From contig JAPDRO010000018.1 of assembly GCA_030247885.1 (NCBI GenBank), forward strand, positions 248,001 through 312,000: DNA of 64,000 bases, read 5' to 3'. The notes under the pieces are model-generated. The model saw nothing but the letters and a program-made list of their open reading frames with translations, ran no database searches and had not been told where the DNA came from. The position numbers and the translations under genes are program-made. Below, piece after piece: positions 45,986-59,025 of the stretch (position 1 is its first letter; every line of letters starts with the position of its first letter). Source of the stretch: Taxawa tesnikishii (nom. ined.) (Eukaryota; Ascomycota; Dothideomycetes; Dothideales).

Positions 45986-47464
45986 ACTGATGGAGGACTG
46001 AATGTGGGGTGTTCAAAGAGTGTCCGGCGGAGCAATTAGCCCTCCAAAGGCGCGGAACGCTTGTCCACTAACTGCGGCCGATGTTGGCTGAAGGCTGTCC
46101 GGTCAATGGTCTACTAGAAAGTCAATTTACTTGAGAGCAGATGTTGATCGTGATGGCCAGATTTGAAGTAAGGAATCATGGTAGACTTAGGAAGCCATAC
46201 GAGTACGCGTAGACAGTTGTTGGTGCAAGGCTGAAGGCGAGGCTGGAAGCGGGGTCAGTCTGGCGTCTTGAACAGGAACGGGAGGTTTGATAAAGGAATC
46301 CGCAATTCAAGTGTTGGAACAATTATATTCCGAATACTGTATAACCAGAAACCGCTTATCCATAAACACATTGTCCATAGAATCTTAGATGGCATTATGC
46401 GACTGCCAGATACGGTCTACCTCTTTAAAACCACGCAGTATCGGTGCGCGCGCTGTCAGCCCACCGTCTTTCGCCGATACAGTCTTCGTGTTCCTGCCAT
46501 TCGATAGCGTCACGTTTCTAAGAAAGTTTTTCGGAAATGCCCAAAGACCAGACCAGACTTACGAACTGGGATCGTCGCAAAGAGTTTGCGCGCCATAGCT
46601 GCAGGCCTGGGAGGTTTTGGAGGTGTTGCGCATCCGACTGTGGTGTGTACAAAACTACCCGGAACTCGACGAATCAACAGCACCCATGGTCGCATGGCAG
46701 GGGGCGGATTCGTAGGACATAGGAAGTTTGTGTCACCCGAGGTCTTGGGCGAGCAATAGTGTAGGCTGCGCAGGAACGTCCCATAGTAGGTGAGACAAAG
46801 TTTGGATCGTTCGCGCGATGTTCATGCAATTAGTACAACACTGAACAAATCTCGAGGAAGCAATGAAGAAGATTAGATACGTGTAGGAGCGAGCAGCGAT
46901 GGGGTACCGTCTCCCACAGTACTCCCGCGAATTTGATGGGATCCGCTCGGCTGTTCGGCTGTTTAGAATCTTGATTTCTTGGTGCCGTCCTGTTTCTGTT
47001 GCATCAACGACTTTTTCCTTTTGTTTGACGGCATAGCCTGCCTAGCGGCCCTTTCTTGGATGACCCGCCTGAAACAGCACGCAACGGTTCCATCTCGACT
47101 CATGTCAACTGTGGCCTGGCCCTTGGGGCTGCACCATCCCGCCAACCAGGGTGTATGGGAGCAAGCCTCACTGCAAGGTCTCGGTACCCTGTATGCAATG
47201 CAACCTCCCCATTCGACTATCCAAGCACACGGGATGAGGAACACCTTGCGAGTTGTCATTCACCCCTCTCAAGTCTCGCAGAAGGATTCGCGCCTTAGCG
47301 GTTGCACAGTAGGTAACAGGTAAGGGGTTGGCGAGCTCGTATCATGTATTAGGGCAATCATCACATGTGTGCCTTTCTTCGTTTTCCCTAAAACTTTAGG
47401 TACCATTCAGGTTTATTCAGCAATTTCGTAACTCAAATATAATACCGCGGTCCAAGTAAACTTG
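45986..47464. other. gene-poor region upstream of the STAND gene
   Basis: About 1.5 kb without recognisable coding sequence on either strand. It should include the STAND gene promoter at the left. The middle (46300-46450) is relatively AT-rich. Confidence 0.45.
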
Positions 47465-48519
47465 ATGGCGAACAACGAAAAACAAACCTACGACGATGTA
47501 GCTGGCGACTACGGTATAATCTGGGCGACGCCCGCTGTTCGCATCCTATGGAGATTGCTCGATCAGGAAGTCCGAAAACTAGGAGATTGGAACGGCGCAT
47601 CAGTGTTGAATCTGGCGTGCAATACCGGCATTGGTCTTCGCGAAGCACGAAAATTGGGTGTTTCCGGTTTAGTCGGCGTCGACATCTCCAAAGAAATGAT
47701 AAACGTCTGCAGAGCTACAACCAAAGACGTCGAGCAGTTCAATTTCACGTCGCCAACTGTTCCCAGTCTCTCCACAACCTTGGTACACAGCCCGCATCAT
47801 TCCATCTCGTGATTGGCATGTGGTTGCTCAATTACGCAGTGTCCGCTTCGCAAATGGAGGCCTTCTGGTCCAACATCTCAAGATACCTCCAACCGGGCGC
47901 TGAGTTCGTTGACATTATATAGAATTAGAAGAAGTTTCAGCCGGATTCGATGGAATCTTTGAAACATGGAGCACGGGAATTCAGACTCGAGACACTACCG
48001 TCCGGAGATGGCGTGAAGATGCACGTCGAATGTGGTACGCACCCGAAGGTCGAGTTTGACACGTATGTTCTGCAGCAGGAGATTCTCGAGTCGATCGCTA
48101 CGAAGGCTGAAATGAAGAATCTAAAATATGTGAGATCTGGTCTGGGGATTCTGGCTCCGGAAGAGCAGCAGGACATAGGCTGGTGGTGGGAGGTACTCGA
48201 TGGGTATCCCAACCAGCTCGTGAGTGCGACGAAGCAACAGTCACACCTACACAGAGTCTCGGAATGCCCTCGATACCAGCGAGAGCTGGCCTCTACGTCA
48301 TCAACTTACAGCCCAGATACCATGGCTGAAACGGGTAGAAATATCGTCATGTGTCTTTCTCGGGTGCAACCAAAGGCATCTTGTTTGCTTGGATCTATCA
48401 ATTTTCCCCGCGTTGGAACCAGACTCAAGATACCATCTTGCATTTGGCACACATCACACAAGCCAGCCAGGCTTACCTTCAAATTTCTTCACTTGCTTAG
48501 TTCGGAACCCTATACTTGA
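47465..48519 (+). pseudogene. damaged SAM-dependent methyltransferase gene
   Basis: A class I methyltransferase of the small fungal type. The start reads MANNEKQTYDDVAGDYG, then the SAM motif region SVLNLACNTGIGLREARKLG and VGVDISKEMI, then VQFHVANCSQSL and LVIGMWLLNYAVS. The reading frame shifts once near 47740, not in a long run. Two TAG codons only two codons apart follow EFVDII near 47920, after which the same frame continues with family-like sequence FDTYVLQQEILESIATKAEM and ends naturally near 48236 (DGYPNQLVSATKQ), although open to 48519. Two neighbouring TAG codons could derive from CAG. The damage type differs from the homopolymer breaks elsewhere, so I favour a true pseudogene. Confidence 0.6.
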
Positions 48520-48911
48520 TGGGTGATAAGGAAGCTTACCTGAGTTTGCTTTGTATACTATCTACCGCCGCTTTCAACGTCGTCTCTTCCACGGCCACCA
48601 ATGCCCTCCTCTCAACCTACGTTATCTCGATATCCTATTTGCTGGCCCGACGTTTGCGTGGTCCGTCGCTTCCACCACGCTATTGGTCCCTTGGTAATTT
48701 TGGCTTACCGACCAATGCCTTCGCTGTGCTGTTCTTGGTTTGAACTTGGATTTTCTGCCTTCTTCCACAGGGTATGCCTGTCACGCCCGCAATGATGAAT
48801 TGGGACGTCTTGATCAACGTTGGTGCCATGATCTTTGCTGTTGTTTACTACCTTATCGGGGGTGCAAGGGCATGCGTGGCTCCAGTCGCGCTGGTCAAGA
48901 GAGACATGTAG
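48519..48911 (+). pseudogene. 5'-truncated amino-acid permease remnant
   Basis: Only the last roughly 125 residues of an amino-acid/GABA permease (APC superfamily) are present. They match the family end: LSTAAFNVVSSTATNALLST, SYLLARRLRG, RYWSLGNFGLPTNAFAVLFL, then MPVTPAMMNWDVLINVGAMI and a terminus APVALVKRDM. An in-frame TGA (48741-48743) stands where the family usually has an aromatic residue in a membrane helix. The N-terminal nine or ten membrane helices are missing from the upstream sequence, which holds the damaged methyltransferase. The remnant is probably non-functional. Confidence 0.65.
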
Positions 48912-49928
48912 AGATTACAGCGGAGAAAGAGTTGAGGCTTTGTCTTCCCTCTGAATGTCTCCAGTATGTTCTCGACGGTGTCGTGAGAAGCAACAAGCCA
49001 ATGCTACAGACTATTGATGTACTCATACTAAACTGTATAACAGCAAGTGCATGTGTGCGGCCAAAATCATGTGTAGAGCTCAACTGGTCATAGGTCACGA
49101 TGCACCAAGCCTCGCCGCCTTCGCTAGCGTAGTTTCGTAGTGTATACATATATCTTCCTCATCCTCAAAAAGCTCTCCTGATCGCTTTTACCCGACAATA
49201 GCTGCATGGATGAAATGGTCGCGTTGTATGCGAATTTCTGACTGAGAAGGAAGGGGATAAGTCGTCCACCGCTGCGTGGAAACCCATCAACTGTATCGAC
49301 TATACATCGATCTTTGAAGGGTAGGATGAAGAAGAAGAAGAAGAAGAAGAAGAAGAAGAAGAAGAAGAAGAAGGGTAGAACCCGATAGAATATGACAGCA
49401 TCATAGTCATCCGTATCACAGATTAACGTTTGGGTGGTTCACAAAGACCATGTTCTTGGTATCTTTCCCCACAATCAGTCAGTCTTTCACATGAAGTTGA
49501 ACGGCGTCTTCGCCAGTTCATGGGATACTTTTCTACGTATGAAACCGACATGAGACAGACCTGAACGGACGACTAGCAGACTAACAGGCAAGCTAAAACT
49601 TTTCATCCTGCTTCCCGTCGAGCAACGTTCAGCACTGCGGAAGACGAACCGAAAAACAACTGAATGCTGTCGGTGATCAAGAGTGAGAGATTGAAGGGCC
49701 AGATTTGGGGGTCTCGGAGGAGGAGAAACGTGGCACCGATGTGCCAAGCCTGGATAGCCCAAGCACGAAGTCTGAGCGTAACTTACCGAAGGGAGAGACA
49801 TTGACACGACCACCATACCGTACCATACCACCCTTCTCATCCTCCTCCCACACCCGTTGCCCATCCACCCGCCCTCAGACGACAACAGCCTCTGCATGCG
49901 AAAGTGGTTCAATGGGCGGGCCGTCTAG
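48912..49928. other. intergenic region upstream of NOT1
   Basis: No gene recognised. A GAA microsatellite lies at 49328-49373. The final 150 bases are C/T-rich and likely include the NOT1 leader. Confidence 0.5.
49328..49373 (+). repeat. (GAA)15 microsatellite
   Basis: Fifteen uninterrupted GAA units, about 550 bases before the NOT1 start. Confidence 0.9.
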
Positions 49929-52900
49929 ATGAGCTTCCCGTCTGCCAACTCCCAGGATCGTCCCTACACCAGCTCCCCCACGTTGCCTGGTACTAGAAAC
50001 ACGCGATCCCAGCAGCAACCCGCCTGGCAGCCGAACCAAACTCAACAGGGCGCACGTCGCGGTCTCACGCCTATTTCGACAGGGTTGGCTTCGAGATCTA
50101 ATACCTCCAGCCAGAGTCCTTCACGCAACGCCTTCTCCCCTACAAACTCAGCTTTCACATCCACGCATCCTCTTGCTGGACGCCAAGTTTCCAGCCGACA
50201 TTCATCGGCCTCATCTACCTCTTCACTGTTCTCGCCGTTGGGTCCTACCTCACAGCAGTCTTCATCCGCGCAGTTGCTGTCGTCCGCGCGTTCTCGAAAT
50301 ATACCAACCTCAGGCAGTCCGCACCTGGCTTCCTCCGCCGCGGGCTTGTCTTCAGGATCGCAGGGCGGTGGTGTATTTGGCAGCGGCGGAGGGACCTCGA
50401 GATTCGCTAGAGCGTCGCCATCGCTGTCACTATCCACCACAGGATCACCCATATCCTCTCCACATTCTTCGGGCCCACAAAGCGCAGGCTCATCAGGTCA
50501 GCTCACAAGCCTCGTCATAACACAACTGAACATTCTCTTGAGCACGATCAAGGAAGACAAGGACAAAAACAAGTGGGAGGCTCAAGCAGAGAAGATTTGG
50601 AAGGTCAGACACAAACACGATCTGTCATTCCCTTTCTTGACTGATCTTCTACAGCTAGTCGATGCACACGGCATGGAGGTCTTTACACAGTATTTCAGAA
50701 GGCTGCTACAGAGCAATGCCTCTCAGATCTTTCCTACAGCCTCACGCGTACAAGATGGCAGCGGCACCTATCAGCTGCTCCTGAACGAAATGCAGAAGCT
50801 AACCGTCGACCCGCAACAAGCGAACAAGATTGCTGAATCTCTAGACACTACCGATGGCGATCTTTTCAGAGATTTTGACCTGTCGACGTTCATGGATCAC
50901 TTTAGGTTGGACCCTATTGCTAAGACAACATTGGCTCTTGCCTGCAAGACTACATCGAAACCGGATTTGAGGTCAAAAGGTAGCCAGGTTCGCTCATTCC
51001 ATATTCACTGTTGAAGCTAACACTTGAATGCGCTAGCGGACGCTATCTTGTCGAGCAACTTCGACAACTTCCTCATGCTCCTTTCGAGCCCTTCACCAGA
51101 CCTCCGCGATGACCTGACTCCCTCCTTCATCGCTTCTATCCTCGACCGTCTTATTCAGGACCCACCACGCACCTGGAATGAAGAGAAGAAAACAAATATT
51201 TTATACGCTGTACGCTTGCGGTACAACAAGTCAAGATTACCTGTACCGTTTTCCGTCGCCGCGGTACTCTCCATCATGGAGCTACAAAACTCCTCTCTTG
51301 TCCGACTGGTGCAGCGCACAGGACCTCGGATGACATCAAGCGTAGAAGCATGCAAAGACGTGCTTGCAGGAGCCGATGCTAGGGATATGGGATACCTGCA
51401 AATATCGAGTGCTTTGCTTTACATGGTTATCACACAGAACGGCGAGCTCTACGACCCCGGCGTCTTCGTTACGGCAATTCGCCAGCATCGTGCTGGACGC
51501 CAGTTGGATTGGCAGGATGTCATCAGCAGTTTCGACCGTGAGAGTTTGAGCATCACCAAGTCTCAATTCTTAGCGCTCTTCAACGCTCTATTACCTCTCT
51601 CCAAGGAGTACGAGAACCTCAATCTGCAAGACCTTTGGGGCCCGGCTTGGACTCATCAAGAGACCCAGCTATCCTTCGTCGTGGCTTTCTTGTCTTGCAC
51701 TCCCCAGGAACTGGACGCTTCCAACATCCCCAGACTGAATCCGGCCTATTCGGTTGAGGAGTTCGCCGATGCATCCGAGGAGATAAAGGCGTATGCGGCG
51801 AAGGCTGTCAGTCATCCGATGGTATCTTTCGAGGCCACCAAGGCCCTTTTACTATGATTTTCCAGTCGCAAGAGACGTACAACCACGCACAAAGCCTTGG
51901 AATACCGGAGACTGTTATCAACGCAAATACTGACATCTTCGTATGCGCTGCGAGTGCCGTGGAGAAGCCATGGGTGCCACTTCAGGAGCAAGCCATGAAA
52001 CAACTGTTCTACCCTTTCTTCACCAAGTCATTGCCAAATTACGGATTCGTGTTGCATGCACTCTGGAAGCACGACAAGCAGTGGCTTGCCACAAAATTGG
52101 TGGAAGCTTACTCGCAGAATCCCATGTACCTGACTCTCATTTTCGAGCACGCTCAAGAGCACAACTGGATAGATGAGCTCCTTCAGATACCTAATGAGTT
52201 CGGTCTGGACCTTGCATCTCTCGCCTACAGCCACGGCCTGGCTGACCTCGAGCAATGGCGCCAGCAAAACTTTCAGCCCGTGCCATGCGAGAGCAATGTT
52301 CGTATCGCGAGAGCAATTGTCGAGTACTTGAGAGTTAAAGCCGAGGACGATGCAATGGTGCAGCGCGACAGCATTGCGCCGGCCACTGTACCATTAAAGG
52401 TAAAGACTGTATACGCACTTCTGAAGATTGTCCAGGGCCACTTGCCGGAAGAAGAGATGGGCGACATTCAGCGACAATGTCTACAATGGTACCCTAGGCT
52501 TATCAACTACGGTGGTAGCTTCGATCATATTATTGATGCCAATGGTGAGGCGGGTAACGGCCTGTCCGCCGAAGCTGACGCCAAGATGCAAGACCAATAC
52601 AAGAGAATGTACGGCGGTGAGGTTGACCCACGCGGCATGATTGAGACGCTGCAGCACCTCAAGCAATCTGAAGACTCTGGCGACCAAGATCTCTTCGCTT
52701 GCATGATCCATGGCTTGTTTGACGAATACAACTGTTTTGGCGAATATCCACTGGAAGCGCTGGCAACTACTGCGGTCCTGTTCGGTGGCATCATCAACTT
52801 CGGTCTGCTGTCTTCTGAGATAACCCTTGGTGTTGGACTCTACATGGTTCTTGACGCGGTCAAGAACTATGGTCCTGAAGACGCAATGTACAAATTCGGA

Positions 52901-55900
52901 CTTCAAGCTTTGCTTCATTTCCTGGGTCGTCTTGAAGAATGGCCAGCTTTCTGTGATCGCTTGCTTCGTATCCCAGGATTACGCGGTACAGAAGTCTACA
53001 ACAAGGCCGAAGAGATTGTCAGAGGCGATACTGGGCTGGAACTGCCAGGCGGCGATCCGGAGCGAGCTCTGACGAACGGCGATGTCGAGAACTTCTTGCC
53101 AGATCCTATGGAGCAGCCGTTCGCGAGCATCAACGTGGATCCTCCCACTCGATCCGACTTGAGTGAGACACCAGATGAAGATACTTCGGATAGAGTCATG
53201 TTCGCTTTGAACAACGTGTCCAAGAGGAACTTGGATGAGAAGTTCAGGAACTTGCAAGAAGCTCTGGAAGCGCCTCATCACCAATGGTTCGCGCACTACC
53301 TTGTTGAGGAACTCGTTAAGGCCCAGCCAAACTTTCAGTCCTTATACCTGCAGTTACTAGAGCTCTTCGACCTGGGAGAGCTCTGGCAGGAAGTCCTTCG
53401 CGAGACATACGTCAGCGTTTCAAAGATCTTGAACGCTGAGGCGACGATGAACTCATCTACGGAGAGAACCAGTTTGAAGAACTTGGCAGTGTGGCTGGGC
53501 TTGCTCACTTTGGCTCGCAACAAACCAATCCTTCACCGTAACATCGCCTTCAAGGAATTTCTCGTGGAGGCTCACAACACGCAGCGGCTCCTGATAGCCA
53601 TTCCGTTTACTTGCAAGGTACTCGCCCAGGCAGCTCACTCGAAGATTTTTAAGCCACCAAATCCTTGGCTAATGGAGCTCATCGGCGTTTTGGTCGAGCT
53701 TTACGAGCACGCTGAGCTAAAGCTTAACCTCAAGTTCGAGATCGAAGTGTTGTGCAAGGAGCTTGGTATTGATTACAAAACGGTCGAGGTGCCATTCGTT
53801 ATCAGGGATTCCTTGCAGCCGATGCTCCAAGAAGCCAATTACATACCACAGTATGCTCCTGATGCGATGGATGGATTTGGAGATATGCACCTTATGGGTC
53901 TCTCTAAACGTGGACCCAATGAACGGTTCCTGCCCCAGGATGTTCTGAAGTCGTTGCCGGACCTTGCTCAACTGCTTCACTACCCTCCTTCGTTCAGCAA
54001 CGTCAACCAGCAAAACCTCAAGCATATATTCCTTTCGGCGGCGACACAGGCCATCACTGAGATAATTGCTCCCGTGGTCGAGCGCTCCGTCACTATAGCT
54101 GCAATATCTACCTCACAGCTCGTGGAGAAAGATTTTGCTATGGAGCCTGACGTTGACAGACTCAAGACATCTGCGCACAATGTTGTCAAGGCTTTGTCCG
54201 GCAGCCTCGCGCTCGTAACATGCAAGGAACCACTCCGCATGAGCATTACAAACCACATCAGGAAGATGGCCGCTCAAGGCTTGCCTGAGCAACTCCCTGA
54301 AGGTTCGATTCTCATGTTTGTCAACGACAACCTTGACACTGTCTGCAAGATGGTAGAGGACGCAGCCGAGACGCAGTCGATGGCCGAGATCGACGCACAG
54401 ATAGAGGAAGCCGTGGAGAGACGGAGAAGACACCGTGAAACAAGGCCCAACGAGCCTTTCAATTACCCTCCCGTGAGCCGTTGGGCATTCTTCATCCCAG
54501 AGCCATACAAGCAGGAGCCTGGTGGCCTGAACCATCAACAACTTAGCATTTACGAGGAATTTGGGCGTCAAATGCGGCTGCCACCTGCCAGCCATGCCAA
54601 CAACACGTCTCAGGACAGCAATCGCCCTCTGCCGGATGTTGGCATGCTGACAGACAACTACCTGCCAAACTTGCCAACCCCTGCCGAAGCACCAGCTATG
54701 CCAAGGTCTGTCGGCCAGCAGCAACAGCGTCTTCAGGCCCCTATAGGTCTGCAGGTAGGACAAGGCCAGCCGCAGACGAACGGCTATGCAGACATGCCTG
54801 ATGTGGCCGACCGTATGTTTGAGGCGCTTCTGCAACTCCAGCACACCGCGAGGGAGGCATCCGAAGATACTGTCAGTCAGCTCGGTCCGTCGTCTCCAGT
54901 CACCGAGATCTTTACACAGCTTATGGACTTGATCCGGTTTTCGCCACGGAAGGACGAGCTCGCCATGTCGGCTGGCCAGCGTGCAACCTTGGTGGTCTAC
55001 CAAGAAGCGAAGGATCGGCTGGAGATTGAAGTTCTGGTCCAGTTCTTGAAACACCTTTGCGATATTTCTGCAGTTACGGCCCGTGCTGTGATCACGTACC
55101 TCTCTGGTAACGAGGCCGGAGACGTTGTATTCAATGCGCCAGTCACAGTGTCCCTTCTCGGCGCCACGCTTGTGGACATCCACCGAGTAGACGTCCGGAT
55201 CTCTAAAGCTATCCAGCAACGTCGGTCAATTGCCGTCGACTTCTTAAAAGCGATGCTTGAAGAATTATTCGATGCCGAGCATGTCGCGTCCGCCTTGCGA
55301 GCGGACTTTGTTCTTTCGTTTGGAGCTCTCGCTCAATGGCTGAATGAGGAGCCGGAGAACGACAAGGCAAAGGATGTGATGGGAATCCTTCAAACTTCCG
55401 CTCAGGCGCCTGATGGCCTTTCAAGCCCTACTGAGTTGCAGAAGCATGATCAACTCGATTATCTCTTCGAGGAATGGGTGCACCTGCAACGGCAGGACAC
55501 TCCTCCGACATTCTTGGCCACCTTCGTTCGACAGTTGCACAGTCGCAATATCATCAGCAACCGTAGTGACTTCGCAACGTTCCTCCGGGTTTGCGTGGAC
55601 ACATCTATCGCCGCGTATGAGCGCGAAGAGACCCTTCCCCTGGCATAGGGTCAATTGACAACGCTTACGTGAATGTTGATGCATTGGCCAAGCTGATTGT
55701 TTGTTTGGTAGTGTACCAGGGCGAAGCGGACGGCTCAACCCAGGACAACAAGGCCCAATACCTTGACGCAACTCTGTGTCTTGTTGTGCTTGTGATCAAC
55801 CATCACCATTTTACCCGTCAAGAACGCTTCAACTCGAAGGTCTTCTTCCGCTTACTGTCAAGCACTCTATGCGAGCTTCACGAGGCTAGGGAGCTCCTGG

Positions 55901-57041
55901 GTGAGGCCCAGCACGAGATGCCACTCGTCCTGGGAAGGGCTTTCCTGTTCCTGCAACCACGGAATCTTCCTGCATTCGCATTCTCATGGGCGACACTGAT
56001 CAGCCACCGTCTGTTCGTTCCTGCCGTGCTGAGGACAGGAAATGAGAAGGTAAGAAATAGACGCACAGCTCAGGGAGGACCCTTTTAACTCAGGAACAGG
56101 GCTGGGATCAGTATGTCAAGATTCTGGAAGTTATGTTGACATATCTGGGGAACCTCATGACCCACATGGAGCACACGCTGGTCGCACAGGAGTTCTATCG
56201 CGGGGCTCTTCGAATCATCCTCATGCTTCAACATGACTTTCCGGACTTCCTTGCTGAGAACCACCTGAGGCTGAACAGCAGCGTGCCGATGGCTACCCTC
56301 CAAATTCAAAATGTGATCAACTACACAAGCCCATCCTCGCACCGCGATTTCCCGGATCCTTTCACTCCTGGCCTGAAGATCAACCGTCTTGACCAAGTTC
56401 GCCAGAGTCCTAACACCCGTGGCGACATCGACACAGTCTTGATTGATGCGGGTGTCAAAGATGTCGTTGAGCGCGTCCTCAATGGGAAGGATGTGATGAA
56501 GGATGAGGATGTCCGACCTATCGCTCTTGGAATTGATCCAACATCTCGCGCTGACGCGACGGCATCGCTGACTCCACCTGTGCCTGATGCCTTGCTCATC
56601 AACGCTCTGGTGATCCGTATCGGCGCTGTTGCCACTATTGCGTCTTCGACGTTCTCAGCTGCCGCACCTTCGGCGAAACTGCTTGAGCGGCTCCTGCAAG
56701 AGTGCCGTCCGGAGATTCGCTACCACCTTCTTTCTGCGATGGCGAACCAACTGCGTTACCCGAACTCGCACACACACTACTTCTCCACAGCGCTCCTGCA
56801 CCTCTTCGCCGGTGGTGCTGAAGATTTACAGCAGCAGATCGCCCGCGTGCTCATCGAGCGTCTAATGAACATACGGCCTCATCCTTGGGGTCTGCTCGTC
56901 ACCATCATCGAGCTTATCAAGAACCCATCTTACAACGTCTGGGAACTACCATGGCTGAAGGCAGCACCAGAGGTGGAGAGAATGCTGGCCAACGTCGCCC
57001 AGACTCAGAACGTACCTCAGAGTCCAAGGTTGATGATGTAG
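49929..57041 (+). CDS. NOT1: CCR4-NOT complex scaffold subunit NOT1
   Basis: The scaffold of the CCR4-NOT deadenylase, which shortens mRNA poly(A) tails and tunes transcription. Exons 49929-50603, 50655-50979, 51037-56049 and 56094-57041 give about 2320 residues. A Ser/Thr/Pro/Gln-rich low-complexity N-terminus (residues 1-190) precedes the helical-repeat region. Recognisable parts include DPRGMIETLQHLKQSEDSGD and the stretch YFGEYPLEALATTAVLFG-like (CFGEYPLEALATTAVLFGGI), the CAF1-binding region, the DUF3819-like region around FLSAATQAITEIIAPVVERS, and the NOT1 C-terminal domain with HDFPDFLAENHLRLNSSVPM and FPDPFTPGLKINRL, ending NIRPHPWGLLVTIIELIKNP. Two single-base breaks are needed: T run 51847-51850 and C run 55637-55640; each restores family sequence. 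The first intron (51 nt) is in frame and stop-free. Confidence 0.95.
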
Positions 57042-57966
57042 AGCGAACATGCTCCACCTGGACCACCCGAGTGCCAAGGCAATGTGGGCATCTACAACAG
57101 CCGCCCAAAATCTGGGCAGACGCGAAGCGATCGTTCTGCCTCATCACTACTACTTCATCTACATATGGATTATCCAACCTTATCACCTCCCTTCATGATG
57201 TACCTAATGTCTCCTTTGTTGCATGGCTTGCGTAGAGAGCGGTCTTTACGGGAATCTTTTGGCGGAGTGCAGGGTTGGAGGGGCTGGAAGGCATGGCCTG
57301 GTTTCACGGATCTACCACCATGTCTGTCTTTGTTCCTGCTCCAGCCAGGCCCTTGATTGTTTTTCCTCTCCCTTTACTGCGCATACTGGGTTCGAGAAGG
57401 GCAGTGGCGGACATCATGAAAAAGCGACGGCGTTTGTGAGGGTGGCAAGGAAGGTGCCGGTTTAGTTGTAATTCTAGATAGTCAATGGGGGTTGGTTGGA
57501 ATGTATAGTACCGTTGACGACGAACTTTCCTGCATTCAGGCCTTTGATAGATTTATGTATGCCTACTAGAAAGAGAGTTGGGTGCGACTTATCAGCTGTG
57601 CTCGGCGCTCGCCTCTACTCCGTGTTGAAGCCGATTAGGTATCCGGCTATCTAGACTGCCATGGTCGTGTTTCTCTGCTTGTGATATGCTAGAAACTCCC
57701 CTTCTCTCCCCTTGGCCTCAGGTGCACAACACTGGAATGTTTTCAGAAGTTTCTGTAGCGAATCCCAGAGCGACTTGTCCTTGGCCTGGTGCGCTTATCT
57801 TATCTCAGCATCGGATCGAAGGTGAAGCCAAGCGTGCATTGTCACACCACCAGGGTTCCTGATACATTAAGTGCCCAAGCGCTCCCACTCGCGCGCAGCG
57901 GTGAAAGGTTTTCTCTTCCTCCTTGTTCACTTCGCTCGACTCAGCATTCAGCAGCTAGCAGGCAAG
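57042..57966. other. intergenic region between NOT1 and SFH5
   Basis: Holds the NOT1 3' end and the SFH5 promoter. No further gene or repeat recognised. Confidence 0.5.
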
Positions 57967-59025
57967 ATGAGTGACTGGCCCGAGTTCCCCGAGTCCCACC
58001 CGCTTGCGGAGCTCTCCAAGAAACTCGGCTCCATTCTGGAAAGCACCGGCTACAATGAGATGTACGGTATTGAGCTGGTAGCTCCCAGCGAGGGGTACGT
58101 ACACCGAAGTCAGATGCAGAGCAACATGCTAACGCGCTTCTAGCAAATCCGCCCCCTTCTCTACTCTGCTAATCCTGCAGAAGTTCCTCCGCGCAAACGC
58201 GAACGATGTCGCAAAAGCCAACACTCAACTCACTGAAGCCCTGCAGTGGCGAAAGGAGTACCAGCCGCTGAAGGCCAAGGACGACGTGTTCGACGAGAGC
58301 AGGTTCGAGGGTCTTGGATACGTGACAGAGCTGGAGGGCGTTCCGGGCAGTCCGAACAAGAAAGATGTGGTCACATTCAACATCTACGGCGCGGTGAAGG
58401 ACACGAAGAGGACATTCGGTGATCTGGATGGGTGCGTTTCCATCACAACTGGGGTGCCCGGCATGTCACAATGCTGAACAAGACAGGTTCATTCGCTGGA
58501 GGGTCGCTCTTATGGAGATCACAATCGCGCGTCTCAATCTGAGTGATGCCAAAGAACCCATTCCAGATTACGGGAAGGGGCCAGACCCGTACCAGGCCAT
58601 TCAAGTCCACGACTATCTTTCCGTGTCGTTCCTACGCCAACCTGCTGAGGTCAAAGCCGCTTCCCTTAAGACGATTCAGCTCTTCCAGAAAGTCTATCCC
58701 GAGACGATGGCTAAGAAGTACTTTGTCAATGTCCCTCTGGTACGTCAACCCCTCTGCTCGTCTAAACCTATCAATGACAACTCATACTTTACTAACGAGT
58801 TTGCAGTTCATGCAGTGGATGTTCGGTGCCATGCAGATGTTCATGGCTAAAGAAACCGTCGCAAAGATGCAGTGGATGAGTTACGGTTCGGAGCTGCATA
58901 AGTACTTGGGTTCCTCTGTCTCAAAGGCCTACGGCGGCAGCGGCTCAGCACTCCAAGGATCTGGCGAGACGCCTAAATACAGTGGTGGTTCCGGCCCTGC
59001 TGCTGTCGAGGATGTTAAGGTCTAG
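57967..59025 (+). CDS. SFH5: phosphatidylinositol transfer protein SFH5
   Basis: A SEC14-like CRAL-TRIO protein; the yeast member moves phosphatidylinositol and binds haem. Exons 57967-58094, 58144-58431, 58487-58739 and 58807-59025 give 295 residues with no frame breaks. The CRAL-TRIO N-lobe has LLILQKFLRANANDVAKANT and EALQWRKEY; the core has VVTFNIYGAVKDTKRTFGDL, FIRWRVALMEITI, YQAIQVHDYLSVSFLR and KKYFVNVPLFMQWMFGAM, all close to SFH5. The C-terminus is Gly/Ser-rich (KAYGGSGSALQGSGE). No signal peptide; it is likely cytosolic and associated with the ER. Confidence 0.9.

Noticed and set aside
44400-49900. A biosynthetic gene cluster or transposon island around the STAND, methyltransferase and permease genes
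   Set aside because: No backbone synthase, transposase, terminal repeats or target-site duplications are visible; only two decayed fragments lie there.
54113-55219. A 368-codon minus-strand frame opposite NOT1
   Set aside because: It is antisense to the NOT1 middle region, with a composition typical of a shadow frame.
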